From Saccharomycopsis phalli (lineage: Eukaryota > Ascomycota > Saccharomycetes > Ascoideales > Saccharomycopsidaceae): DNA of 64,000 nucleotides. Of this stretch, positions 28,737-38,900 are shown one piece after another (the first letter of the stretch is position 1; every line of letters starts with the position of its first letter). Under the pieces are notes generated by a model, which was given only the letters and a program-made list of their open reading frames with translations, searched no databases and was not told the DNA's origin. Where the stretch lies: positions 310,001 to 374,000 of the forward strand of contig CP073214.1 in assembly GCA_020342235.1 (NCBI GenBank), in the 5' to 3' direction. Both the position numbers and the translations under genes were made by a program.

Positions 28737-29571
28737 TGTACCAATGCGATGTATTACTATTCGGTTGCATTATATTGCCCTCAATTATTCTATTCAGGTG
28801 GAAGATAAGCGAATTTTTAGATTAATTAACTTTTCTGCTTCTTAGGTAAGCACATGGCTACAAAAGATATTTAAACATCTCACCAAGTTTTGACTGGGGG
28901 ATGACTTTTCTTGCTACAGACCAAATGTGATGATTGGCCTACCCGCTTGCATCTGGTGAATAAAGCCTTCAGGTGACTTATAATGCTTGTCATCAAGACT
29001 TAATCAATCAATTACTGGATTTTGATAGATTAAATTACATTAATTACCCCGGAAGACAATTCTTTCCCTATGCGGTATACTCTTCGCAATTCCATATATG
29101 CGATTAGACCGTAGGATAATAGATTTTAGAATTAGGCAGGCGCAACACACAAGATCGCAAATTGGTAGCCGAAAGAATTGCTTTCTAAATCAAATTCTTA
29201 AATTTACTTTACGCTTGCAGTTTCAATTACGATGTCACACATGTTTTATACCAGTGTTGGGCACGGGGAGTCTTGAAATATTGAATCCGAGATCCGGTCG
29301 AACGGTCTATTGCCTAAAATGGAGCTTAGCTAGTTTTACTTGAAGTTTTTAGTCTTTTATGCCGAATTTCCATAGAACTCTCGTAATAATCCATATAATT
29401 CTCTCGGCCATAACTTAAGAGCAACCAAGAAATTTTAAATAACCCAGCGCAGTCCTGACTACAATATGCCATGTCCCACAGCGATTATTCGTCTGGTTTC
29501 GAGCCCTGTGTTGATACTTATTCATTCACCCCAAGGTGAAAAAAAAAAAAATCTACCATGCAGCAGAAAAC

Positions 29572-30606
29572 ATGTCGTTTGACAATTATAAAGATATAAT
29601 AGAAGAAAATGACCTAGTCTTTGCGTGGGTTAGTCGAGGAAATGTCAGAGTCATTACGATTGATCCGCAAGACACATTGAACACCAGATACGGATCATTT
29701 CCTCACAGTGCAATGATAGGGCAGAGGTACGGCACTCAGATTGCAAGTAAATCAGGACTTGGGTTTGTATATTTGTTACACCCAACCCCTGAATTATGGA
29801 CCCTTTCTTTGCCACATAGAACCCAAATTGTATACACACCAGACTCCTCATTTATCACACTAAAATTGAACATTGGTCCAGGGAGTGTAGTGATCGAGGC
29901 AGGTACGGGATCTGGATCGTTTACACACTCATTATCTCGGACTGTAGGATCGGAAGGGAAATTATTCACGTATGAATTTCATGAGCCAAGATTTAATCAA
30001 GCATTAGAGGAGTTTAAATCCCACAAGTTGGATAATTTAGTCTTAACTCACCGGGACGTTTGTAAAGGTGGGTTTGAGATTGAGCAACCAGTAAAGGCCA
30101 ATGCTGTATTTTTGGATCTTCCGGCTCCTTGGTTGGCTATTCCAAACTTGGAACTGGCTATAGACAATACTAACAAGGTTTCTGTATGTTGTTTCAGTCC
30201 CTGTATTGAGCAAGTTGAAAGGACTATCAATGCCTTACGTGATAATGACTGGACTTCTATTGAGTTGGTTGAGATAAATCACAAGAAGTGGGAGGCACAT
30301 CACAGCATGGTTCGTAAGGTGGATGACGTGATTTTGAGATTAAAAGATATCCAGCAGAGAAAGAAGGAGGGTTTGGATAAATTAAGACAAGAGAAGGAAG
30401 AACTTTCCTCTGGTCTCGAAAAGAAGCGTTCATTAGAGCAGCTGGACGAAAATTGTAGGGAAGGGTTCAATCCCTTTGGAAAAGGGCAGAGAATCACTCC
30501 TGGTGACCCAAAGTTTCAATGGACCCAAATTTCTAAAGAGGAATCTGAATTAAAAAGTCATACATCTTTTCTAACATTTGCCGTCAAACTTCCAAAATTC
30601 GAATAA
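29572..30606 (+). CDS. TRM61: tRNA (adenine-58-N1) methyltransferase catalytic subunit
   Basis: This 344-residue protein is Trm61 (Gcd14), the S-adenosylmethionine-binding half of the Trm6-Trm61 enzyme that makes m1A58 in tRNAs, including initiator tRNA-Met. The SAM motif GSVVIEAGTGSGSFTHSL is intact, preceded by the family signature around LLHPTPELWT and HRTQIVY, and followed by YEFHEPRFNQA and the DLPAPW motif that replaces the usual catalytic motif in this family. The C-terminal end has a charged helical insertion (about 270-305) and TFAVKLPKFE. The frame opens at a GTG at 29536, but ATG 29572 is the right start. S. cerevisiae GCD14 (YJL125C) also lies next to LSM1. Confidence 0.95.
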   Translation: MSFDNYKDIIEENDLVFAWVSRGNVRVITIDPQDTLNTRYGSFPHSAMIGQRYGTQIASKSGLGFVYLLHPTPELWTLSLPHRTQIVYTPDSSFITLKLNIGPGSVVIEAGTGSGSFTHSLSRTVGSEGKLFTYEFHEPRFNQALEEFKSHKLDNLVLTHRDVCKGGFEIEQPVKANAVFLDLPAPWLAIPNLELAIDNTNKVSVCCFSPCIEQVERTINALRDNDWTSIELVEINHKKWEAHHSMVRKVDDVILRLKDIQQRKKEGLDKLRQEKEELSSGLEKKRSLEQLDENCREGFNPFGKGQRITPGDPKFQWTQISKEESELKSHTSFLTFAVKLPKFE

Positions 30607-30652
30607 CGAGTGTATATTAGCAGTCAATGTTATTTATTTACAAGTTACTATC

Positions 30653-31750
30653 TCAGTCGTAAGTTTTGGTTTTATGGCGATCAATAGTAATGACTGTGTC
30701 TGAGTCAGCATTATCGAATTCACTTTCTTCATTAATAATAAATCGCTTAAACCCGAAGCCCTTTGGTATCAATTCAATAATATATGAGTTAGGTTCTTCA
30801 TCAGCAGTATACTCAAATAATTCTTCAAAGAGATCCAGGGGCGAATTGTCACCAACAGAGGCTTTGCTTTTGATTGCCACTATTAAATTTACTTGACCCA
30901 CGGATTTTAGATTAGAAGGGTTTTTAAAGTCCTTCTCTAGTAAGACAAACTGGTAGTAAACTAGCGTTTTCAACACACTGCCTGACTCAAGGCTTTCTGA
31001 TTTCAAGTTAACGGCATCAGACAATTGGATCCGGGTGTCATAACTTCGATTGTCGATATATGTATCGCTGGTTGAATTTAAAATATCCCTGATATTATTT
31101 TCATTAAATTCAAATGCAAGTTTCAATCGTCTGTCTACTATGGAATGTAACTTGTCAAGCTTCAGTGGATGAGAAAAGTTTATCAAATTAATCGAAGTAG
31201 GGCCCTTTAATTTCAATGTCGACTCCGTTAGATACTTTACATAAGTACTTGCCAACTTGGTATTCAACACTTGCCGTCCCTTGTAGGCAATTAGCCCCAA
31301 TGCCACTAATACAGGCAAAACAACTATTAAAAAGGGCAATGCCACAAAAATTATCACGTAAGAGACTGTAATGAATCCTATTAGCATTTTTAGCACCTCG
31401 GGAACTAAGCTCCAAATGAATCTAGCTGTCAAGTACATGCGAATTAACAAGCCGGTCAAGATACCACCACGTTGATTGGTACTGAATTGCATTCTAGAAG
31501 CAAAAAATATAACGCTTTTTCTGTTGACATTTCCAATTTGCCTTTGCAATAACCAAGGATTTCTGTGGATTATCTTACAAGACTTGGATATTGTAGAATA
31601 GCTTCTCAAATAACTAACAGTGTCCTTGGTGCTTTCTGGGGCATGCAAAGTAGCTTTGAACAACACTTTGTGAAAGATTCCGGTCCTCGGAATTGGACTC
31701 TTTTTTAATCTAAAACAAGTCGCACTGTAAAGATTTATCCTAGGAATCAT
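30653..31750 (-). CDS. MRX9: Mitochondrial membrane protein, Mrx9-like
   Basis: This 365-residue protein has a long, basic, Ser-rich N-terminus with no acidic residues in the first 35 positions, typical of a mitochondrial presequence. A hydrophobic block at about 117-155 (FITVSYVIIFVALPFLIVVLPVLVALGLIAY) can form one hairpin or two membrane segments. The remainder is a soluble C-terminal domain. The name rests mainly on position: in S. cerevisiae MRX9 (YDL027C), MPS1 (YDL028C) and ARP2 (YDL029W) are consecutive, and here this gene lies within 2 kb of ARP2 and MPS1. Mrx9 associates with mitochondrial gene-expression complexes; its exact role is not known. It is divergent from LSM1 with 109 bp between starts. 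Confidence 0.7.
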   Translation of the reverse strand: MIPRINLYSATCFRLKKSPIPRTGIFHKVLFKATLHAPESTKDTVSYLRSYSTISKSCKIIHRNPWLLQRQIGNVNRKSVIFFASRMQFSTNQRGGILTGLLIRMYLTARFIWSLVPEVLKMLIGFITVSYVIIFVALPFLIVVLPVLVALGLIAYKGRQVLNTKLASTYVKYLTESTLKLKGPTSINLINFSHPLKLDKLHSIVDRRLKLAFEFNENNIRDILNSTSDTYIDNRSYDTRIQLSDAVNLKSESLESGSVLKTLVYYQFVLLEKDFKNPSNLKSVGQVNLIVAIKSKASVGDNSPLDLFEELFEYTADEEPNSYIIELIPKGFGFKRFIINEESEFDNADSDTVITIDRHKTKTYD

Positions 31751-31792
31751 AGTCTTGCTAATAGAAGCGAGCAGCTAAACTATCTACAATGT

Positions 31793-31799
31793 TTACCCG
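31793..31799. promoter_or_regulatory. TTACCCG (Reb1-like) site between MRX9 and LSM1
   Basis: TTACCCG is followed by G (TTACCCGG) in the 109 bp promoter shared by MRX9 and LSM1. This is the core of the Reb1 general regulatory factor site in S. cerevisiae. The same word recurs in other promoters of this window. Confidence 0.55.
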
Positions 31800-31859
31800 G
31801 CCATGGTCGAAGCAGAAAATCACCATTGGCATTTGCAAATGACAAGGTAAATTCAACAG

Positions 31860-32393
31860 ATGGCCAGTCATAATAATCAGGGGAATAATAATTCAGTAAA
31901 TGAGGTAACACTGGGAGTGGATAATTTATACCTTGAGCAGTATGCCTTCACCACAGCTGCAGCGTTAGTTGGGTCGCTCAATAGTAAGTATCTACGAATC
32001 AAAACATGACTGAGACTAACAATCATAGAACGTGTGTTTGTATTGCTAAGGGATGGAAGAAATCTTTTTGGAATCTTGCGTACTTTTGATCAGTATGCTA
32101 ATCTTGTAATCCAAGATACAGTAGAGCGAATTTATTTGATGGAGGACAAGAAATATGGGGAAATATACCAAGAGAACTTTTTGATCCGAGGGGAAAACGT
32201 AGTGATGTTCGGAGAGTTGGATTTGGATACTGAGGATTTACACTTGAGTGAATTTGAGAGAATAGATTACGGACTTGCCAAGCAATATTTAGACAAGAAG
32301 AACTCGGCTAAGATTGAGAAGGCAAAAGAAACTTCCAAGTTGTTTTTGGAAAAGGGTTTGACTAGTGATTTTTCGAAATCAGACTTATATTGA
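31860..32393 (+). CDS. LSM1: Lsm1, mRNA decay Sm-like protein (two exons)
   Basis: The joined exons 31860-31983 and 32029-32393 encode 162 residues. Exon 1 starts MASHNNQGNNN and reaches LYLEQYAFTTAAALVGSLN. Exon 2 continues as KRVFVLLRDGRNLFGILRTFDQ, so the Sm1 motif is rebuilt across the junction exactly as in S. cerevisiae Lsm1 (FTTTAAIVGSVDRKIFVLLRDGRN). The Sm2 motif is at IRGENVVMFGE, and the C-terminus ends SDFSKSDLY as in other Lsm1 proteins. Lsm1 is the defining subunit of the cytoplasmic Lsm1-7/Pat1 ring, which binds the 3' end of deadenylated mRNA and promotes decapping. A one-exon reading would lose the N-terminal helix and half of Sm1. The only CTG codon I saw (about 31911-31913) is in the disordered N-terminus. 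Confidence 0.95.
31984..32028 (+). other. Spliceosomal intron of LSM1 (45 nt)
   Basis: The donor is GTAAGT at 31984, the branch site GACTAAC at 32014-32020 and the acceptor ATAG ends at 32028. Splicing joins AAT-A|AA to give Asn-Lys and restores the Lsm1 Sm domain. At 45 nt it is close to the practical lower limit for yeast introns. Confidence 0.93.
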
Positions 32394-32544
32394 TGATACA
32401 TTATGTGTAATATAAAAATATCATGAACCTGTGTAGATGGTTTAGCCTTCGACTAGCGGTTGCAGGGCTCCTAATCTCGAAAACTGGCAAGTCTCGATTA
32501 GTTGTACGGTGTAAGTAATAGGGGTATACAATACAGTTAGTATA

Positions 32545-33717
32545 ATGTCGGACGTACCAATTGTTTTAGATCAAGGGACAGGTTTTGTGAAGATTGGGTA
32601 TGCGGGTGATAACTTCCCTGCCCATACTTTCCCGTCTATTGTAGGTAGACCTATATTGAGAGCCGAAGAGCGCGTGGACTCCAACATTGAGCTCAAAGAT
32701 ATCATGTGCGGGTCTGAGGCATCTGCGGCCAGATCACAATTGCAAATATCATATCCTATGGAAAACGGAATCGTCAAGGATTGGGTTGATATGCAATGTC
32801 TCTGGGACTATTCTTTCTACGACAAGTTGGGTGTCAACACCCAAGACAAACGGATAATCTTAACCGAGGCGCCAATGAACCCAGTGAAAAACAGAGAAAC
32901 AATGTGCGACATTATGTTTGAAAGATATCAATTTGGAGGAGTTTATGTTGCCATTCAGGCAGTGTTGGCACTCTATGGACAAGGTTTTTCGTCGGGTGTT
33001 GTGGTTGATTCTGGTGACGGTGTGACCCATATTGTGCCAGTATATGAGTCCACGGTGTTAAAGCATCAAACTAAAAGATTGGATATTGCTGGTCGTGATG
33101 TCACCAAGAACTTGATCAAGTTGTTGTTAAGAAGAGGCTATGCGTTCAATAGAAGTGCTGACTTTGAAACTGTGAGACAAATCAAAGAAAAGTATTGCTA
33201 TGTATCTTACGACTTGGACTTGGATACCAAATTAGCACAGGATACGACCGTGTTGGTTAAGCAGCATGAGTTGCCAGACGGAAGAGTTATAAAAATTGGG
33301 TCCGAAAGATTCGAGGCTGCAGAATGTTTGTTCCAGCCTGATTTGATTGAGGTAGAACAGCCAGGTATTGGTGAATGCTTGTTTAACGCTATCCAGTCCT
33401 GTGATGTCGATATCAGATCGACATTGTTCAAAACTATTATTTTGTCCGGTGGCTCTAGTATGTACCCGGGATTGCCTTCAAGATTAGAAAAGGAATTAAA
33501 GCAGCTCTGGTTTACCAGGGTTTTAAAGAATGACCCTGCTAGATTACCTAACTTCAAAGTTAGAATCGAAGATCAACCAAGAAGAAAGAACTTGGTGTTC
33601 TTGGGAGGATCGATTTTGGCCAGCATTATGCAAAGCAGAGACCATGTGTGGTTGACGAAGCAGGAGTGGGAAGAACAAGGAGCAAGAATCTTAGAATCCA
33701 AATTTGGTCCCCGCTAA
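32545..33717 (+). CDS. ARP2: Actin-related protein 2 (Arp2/3 complex)
   Basis: This 390-residue Arp2 matches the family in length and in every major block: [16 protein letters not shown] (phosphate-binding loop 1), [29 protein letters not shown] (phosphate loop 2), [16 protein letters not shown], the KYCYVSYD insert, and [17 protein letters not shown]. Arp2 with Arp3 nucleates branched actin filaments at cortical patches for endocytosis. Unlike S. cerevisiae ARP2, which has an intron near its start, this copy is continuous from ATG 32545. It has no CTG codon. The neighbours MRX9 and MPS1 are conserved with S. cerevisiae. It is convergent with MPS1 (59 bp between stops). Confidence 0.97.
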   Translation: MSDVPIVLDQGTGFVKIGYAGDNFPAHTFPSIVGRPILRAEERVDSNIELKDIMCGSEASAARSQLQISYPMENGIVKDWVDMQCLWDYSFYDKLGVNTQDKRIILTEAPMNPVKNRETMCDIMFERYQFGGVYVAIQAVLALYGQGFSSGVVVDSGDGVTHIVPVYESTVLKHQTKRLDIAGRDVTKNLIKLLLRRGYAFNRSADFETVRQIKEKYCYVSYDLDLDTKLAQDTTVLVKQHELPDGRVIKIGSERFEAAECLFQPDLIEVEQPGIGECLFNAIQSCDVDIRSTLFKTIILSGGSSMYPGLPSRLEKELKQLWFTRVLKNDPARLPNFKVRIEDQPRRKNLVFLGGSILASIMQSRDHVWLTKQEWEEQGARILESKFGPR

Positions 33718-33776
33718 ATAGTAAAATGAATACAATTGTAACTTCGTAATTATTCCTGGTAAATGCTAATATATAA

Positions 33777-35705
33777 CTAATAATTTAAACTCAAAATTTT
33801 CTCCCAAACATCAGAGGCCAACGCTTTTATTTCCTGTTTATTTACATTGCCATTGGTAGCTCCGTATTGAATAGCAGATCCTATCAAGTCTTGTAAAAAT
33901 GACTCAGTAATTATTCGAGGAGTAAGGAATGGACCTTCTATCAACTCTTTAACAGTCGATCTTTCCTCGGGATCGCGCTTCAAGCAACATTTAATCAACT
34001 GTATTGCCGACTTTGGCACTTTGATATCTCCCAATCCTAATTCTGGATAATTTATATCCACTTTCGGATTCATTATTGCTAGCAACCTCTGATGACCATT
34101 ATATTGACCGTATGGAGGCTTGCCATAGATCATTTGATATATTATACAGCCACAAGACCAAATATCAGATGGTCTTCCCACTTTCCAAGTGCCATTTTCC
34201 CCAGAGCCACCGTTGCTTGAATCAACTAATGCCTCTGGTGCCATATAGTTCGGAGTCCCAATTTGTAAATCTCTATAGATATTTACCGTGTGATCAGGTA
34301 CCGCATTAGATATTCCAAAATCAATAAGCTTCAAGGTACCCTTCACAAACAAAAAATTCGCCGGTTTTAAGTCAGAATGAACAATCCCTGTATCGTGAAC
34401 TTCTTCCACGCATCTTAAAATTTCCTTACTATAAAATCTGACCGAATCAATGTCGACTGGTTGCTTCAATTTACTGTACAATACTCTGGCTAAGTCCACA
34501 TCCCCACATTCCATAACAAGATTTAAACAACCACTCTCGAGGGAATAATCAACTAGGCGAACCACTCTTTTCTTTTCTCGTAATTTAACTAATAATTCAA
34601 TTTCCCTCTTAAATCCTTCCACACTAGGCCCATCAAACTCTTCAAACGTGACCTTTTTAAGCGCATAAACTTTGTCATTCTCCACAGATTTAACCTTATA
34701 CACCTTTGAAGACCCACCTTTTCCAATTATTTCTAACCGCTCATAATCAGTACCATTAATATTGATTATTACTTGGTCTGGATGAGGCGAATCTTCGTTC
34801 TTCAATGATGTGCTGATAGTGGTTCCTAAAGCCTCAAAGTTTTGGGGAACATTTTCCTTATTATCTAACTCCTGCTGATTAACATATTTTAGTTGTTTTT
34901 GCTGCTGGTGATGATGCTGCAAGTCTTGGAATCTTTGTCGCTGTTCTTCAAGTTTTAATTTAGTTATTCGATCTTTTCTTTCTTGTTCTCTTCTTGCTTC
35001 ACTCTGCCTTTTAATTCTATCAACCTTCCCCTTTTTTTTTGCCTGTTCTTGCAATTGTTGAATCTGACTCTCTTCGTATCTTTGCCGCTGCGTTTCCATC
35101 TCTTCCTGTTTGGCTCGTTCCTGCCTAAGCCTTTCGTATTTATCTTGCTCATCTCCATGTATTCGTTCTCTCTCTTGACTGACAAAGGGAAATTCATTTT
35201 TCCTCAATATGTACCTTTTGTACGCTTTTAATATAATAGTCTTCTGATTCTCAGGGATGTTATGCAATTCCATATATGTGTAAGGATCCATATGCTCAAA
35301 ATTAATGGCTAAGCCCTCCTCCGTAGTCGTATTTTCCGTATTCGCGTCTCCATGTGAATTGTTGATACCTTTTCCACTATTTATACTTAGGGTCTTTGTA
35401 CTCTCCAGTTCCATCAGAGTCCCTTCTATAGAAGCTGTGCCGCTCTTTTTAATCGATATTCTTCTGGGCTGTCCTAAAGGATTATTTATGCTACTAACGC
35501 CAGCAATATTTCTGCTTTCTATCTTTTCGTGTTTCTCATCATCTTTGATACCAGAAATGATTTGATTCTTGACTTCCTCATCAACAAGTATATTGTCGGT
35601 TTCAATATTATCTCTATTCTCGTTTAATATCGCTAAACTGTAATGTGACAACTTTGGAGGCTCGAAGAACAGATCTTCATCCGATTCATACAAAGACCGA
35701 TTCAT
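33777..35705 (-). CDS. MPS1: Dual-specificity kinase Mps1
   Basis: This 642-residue kinase acts in the spindle assembly checkpoint and spindle-pole-body duplication. The N-terminal half is disordered, then strongly charged and coiled-coil-like (about 175-270, many Gln, Glu and Arg with a QQLQEQAKKKGK stretch). The kinase domain spans about 320-590: glycine loop IGKGGSSKVYKV, VYALKKV lysine, catalytic HSDLKPANF, DFG as LIDFGIS, the activation segment GTPNYMAPEAL, and SDIWSCGCIIYQM. The GGSSKV loop, HSDLKPANF and YMAPEA are typical of the Mps1/TTK family. The C-terminal extension (about 590-642) is family-typical. It is adjacent to ARP2 as in S. cerevisiae (YDL028C-YDL029W), and divergent from SET1 (244 bp). 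Confidence 0.95.
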   Translation of the reverse strand: MNRSLYESDEDLFFEPPKLSHYSLAILNENRDNIETDNILVDEEVKNQIISGIKDDEKHEKIESRNIAGVSSINNPLGQPRRISIKKSGTASIEGTLMELESTKTLSINSGKGINNSHGDANTENTTTEEGLAINFEHMDPYTYMELHNIPENQKTIILKAYKRYILRKNEFPFVSQERERIHGDEQDKYERLRQERAKQEEMETQRQRYEESQIQQLQEQAKKKGKVDRIKRQSEARREQERKDRITKLKLEEQRQRFQDLQHHHQQQKQLKYVNQQELDNKENVPQNFEALGTTISTSLKNEDSPHPDQVIININGTDYERLEIIGKGGSSKVYKVKSVENDKVYALKKVTFEEFDGPSVEGFKREIELLVKLREKKRVVRLVDYSLESGCLNLVMECGDVDLARVLYSKLKQPVDIDSVRFYSKEILRCVEEVHDTGIVHSDLKPANFLFVKGTLKLIDFGISNAVPDHTVNIYRDLQIGTPNYMAPEALVDSSNGGSGENGTWKVGRPSDIWSCGCIIYQMIYGKPPYGQYNGHQRLLAIMNPKVDINYPELGLGDIKVPKSAIQLIKCCLKRDPEERSTVKELIEGPFLTPRIITESFLQDLIGSAIQYGATNGNVNKQEIKALASDVWEKILSLNY

Positions 35706-35866
35706 GGCATAGGGTGTTATTATTCAATGCTATATTTGCAATGATGCCATTTAATTAACAGCGACCAAAATTCTGTTCCCAAAAAAATAAAGAAAGCCTT
35801 CTCAATCAATAATATATTATATTAGTTGTGGTTACAGTGTTTTTGTGTATAAACAAATAATATATC

Positions 35867-35873
35867 CGGGTAA
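35867..35873. promoter_or_regulatory. CGGGTAA (Reb1-like) site between MPS1 and SET1
   Basis: CCGGGTAAC lies in the 244 bp divergent promoter, 77 bp before the SET1 ATG. It is the reverse complement of TTACCCG found in other promoters here. Confidence 0.55.
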
Positions 35874-35949
35874 CATGTTTGTATTTTTCATGACAGACAT
35901 GATGATCTTCCTCCAAGTATTAACTATCTGTTCGTGCGATACCTAACAG

Positions 35950-38900
35950 ATGTCTGGAGACAGATATTACGACGATGGGCCCAATGGGTATTCCAGGCGG
36001 GGCTATTATAGAAATGTGTATGATAGCAATAATGGATCCAGAATAGGCTCGAGGAGTGGTTCTTACTATCGTCAGGACTCTAGTTATGAATCTAAATATG
36101 AGGACTCTCGTAAACAGCATTCTAGATCTAGAGGATATAAACACGGCCAATATTCTAATAATTATTCTGGTAAAGATGTTTATGTTCCTGAAAGGGCTCC
36201 GGGCAAATCGGAAAGACTAAAATCATTGCCTACTGGTCCCCGATCGTCAAATAATACCTTCAGGCAAGTATGGGAAACGTATAAATCCGACTATGAGTCG
36301 CGTCCTCAGGAAGATCTTGAATTTGAGAAGCAGTTACATGAAATGGATCCATACAGTCTTATTCCGAAGTACCCTGGTAAGGTACTGAATAAGAAGGCTG
36401 ATTACAAGGTGATATATGATCCTGAGCTTCATAAGGAATCCAGAAGTGGAAGCCAGCTACAATATCGATTTGCGGGCCAGGGAATACAAGCCGTAAAAGA
36501 TCCCCGAGGATCTATCAAACTGAATTTTGTGAAGTACTGTGTGAGTAGGAAGTCCAAGAAGACGCAGTATAAAGGCTTGATGATACCCAGATTTCATTAT
36601 GATAAAAACTCTTTGGGTGAACCACCATCATCGGAAGTGGTAGTTTGGAACTTTCCATCTGGGTTTGGCACCAAAATCATTAAGTCTAATTTCTCCAAGT
36701 ATGGCGAGATCGAGTCTATAGAGATGATCATGGACCCTGTTTCTGCTACTCCATTGGGTGTTTGTCGTATCAAGTATAATGATGGCAATGGAAGACAATA
36801 CTCACTTGCCCATAAAAACGCACTTGCCGCCATTGAGGGTGCCCACAGTAAATTGGCGTTTGAAAATACATATGTTAAGGTGGGACTAAATACTAAGAGT
36901 AATAATTTGTTACAAGAAAGAAAAAAGTTGGCTATTACTTTTTTTCAAGAGAGGAAGAAGCAGCAGTTAAAGGCTAGAGAAAACTTGATAGCAAAGCAGC
37001 GACAGAAGGAAGAAGCTGAAAGAAAATTACAGATTGAGAGACGTACTAAGGAATTGGAAGAAGAAAGAAGACGGAATCTAAAACGACAAATCAAGTTAAC
37101 AAAGTCATTTGTTCACCCTGGAAAGAGTGTCAATGCTCTAGGAGTCGAACAGAGTCCTTTAGCTGTGGATTTTTTCAATCAGTCTATTGCAAATTCCAGT
37201 AAGCAAGAAGAATCAGGGGAGATAAAACTTCAAGTTCCAGAAAGTATCATTAATATTATTAATCGTAGGCCATTTTTATATTTTGCTGACCAATTCTTCC
37301 CTACAAGCATTTATCAAACCAGAGCCCTCAAGCAACGGCTATCAAAATATGACTGGATCAAGATTTTATCGGAGGCTGGCCTTGGGTTCTTTATAGTTTT
37401 CAACAGCAAGAAAGCGGCAGTGAGGTGTTACAACGACCAGAATGGAAAGTATTTTCATAAAGGCAAAGGGTATTTTAAATTATGCCTTGATAATAGCTCT
37501 TTTAGTCAGAGGGATAAAGAAGAGCGTGACCCTGTTGATCAAGCAGCGAGCCAGATTATTAAAGAATTAGAAAACACATTTAGAAAGGATATAAAGGAAC
37601 GAATTATAGGGCCCGCCGTTATTAAGCTTCTAGATCCGAAAAACTTTCCTTCGCTACAAGAAGAAACGGATAAAAGTAAAGAAGTCACCCCTAAACCAGA
37701 ACTGGCAGTCAATGCTGATGATATATTTGCAATTGGAAATACTGTGCCACAGTTGATATTGCCAAGTTTCAGAAAGAAAAACGCAGAATCGAAGAAGAAG
37801 AAAAAGAAGAATGACGGAAGTGAACGAAAGTCGAACAAGAATATAAATAAGTATATTCCAATGAATAGAATATTAGACGATGAAGAGTATACTGCTGCAA
37901 GTACTTTTGAGGAGGATGAACTACTTGGGCCAGCTACCAAGAAACAAAAGACAGAGTTCAATAAGGCGTTGGCATTTTATCCTTCTAGTGAAGAGGAAGA
38001 TGAAGATATTTACCAGGATGTACTTTCCAAGCCTGAATTGGTAGAACCAGAACTGGCCGAGCCAGAGCCATCCTTGCAGCCTACACCACCAGACACAGAG
38101 GAGGAAATTGGTGAAGGTGAACTTCAATATAGACCGGAAATAGGCTTCCCTAAGACAGTTTATCCAGATATTTCTATTTCTAATGAGTTATCGCTTGATG
38201 ATCTTAAGAGGTTGATAAGGGACAATGAGGATTTGGAGTTGATGCAGGAAGTTTTCGGAAATGTTGAGCCTGCAAAAGATATAGAGAATACCAAATACTG
38301 GTGTTGGAGAAAGTCACAGAGAGATTTGAATTTGCCTGCAGAAGCAACGGAACCTATTGAGTACCTGAGCAAAGCGGTGGATATGTTAACCAATGAAACT
38401 GGGTCTTTCAAAAGTGAAGGATACAGAAAAATTCCAGACTCATTCAAGTCCGAGTATCTTTTACATCGTCGTAAGGTTCATAGACATGAGCCTTTAAACA
38501 CGATCAAAAACGAGGCGGATAGCAGCAATATACAGAGTTCGCGCGTGAATCGCGCGCAGAATCGGAGATTGGCTGCTGATACGAAGCAAATATTAGGCAC
38601 AGAGATTGATATTTTGAAGTTAAACTCCTTGAACAAGAGAAGAAAGCCTGTGAATTTTGCCAGATCTGCAATTCACAATTGGGGTTTGTACGCATTAGAG
38701 CCAATTGCTGCTAATGAGATGATTATAGAGTATGTGGGTGATAGTATAAGACAGCAAGTGGCTGAGCTTCGTGAAAACAAATACCTTAAATCGGGAATCG
38801 GTTCTAGTTATTTGTTCAGAATAGACGAGAACAGTGTTATTGATGCCACAAAAAAAGGAGGGATTGCTCGATTCATCAATCACTGCTGTAATCCTAGTTG

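Larger units (their letters stand above)
28564..29571. promoter_or_regulatory. Intergenic between the divergent acyl-CoA dehydrogenase and TRM61 genes
   Basis: There are about 1.0 kb without a credible ORF. The dehydrogenase side contains a TATA box (28611-28619, minus strand), a perfect 13 bp tandem duplication (28644-28669) and an inverted repeat with a CCGTTCGG centre (28719-28736). The TRM61 side ends in a run of 13 A immediately before the gene (29540-29552). No tRNA was found. Confidence 0.5.

Noticed and set aside
29098-29343. 81-codon frame upstream of TRM61
   Set aside because: Basic random-looking sequence without TATA, signal peptide or domain; probably chance.
29490-29515. Possible tRNA T-arm (GGTTTCGAGCCC)
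   Set aside because: The flanking bases do not form the five-pair stem and there is no A box or acceptor stem at the right distance. A similar look at 23941 (GGTTCAATTC) also failed.
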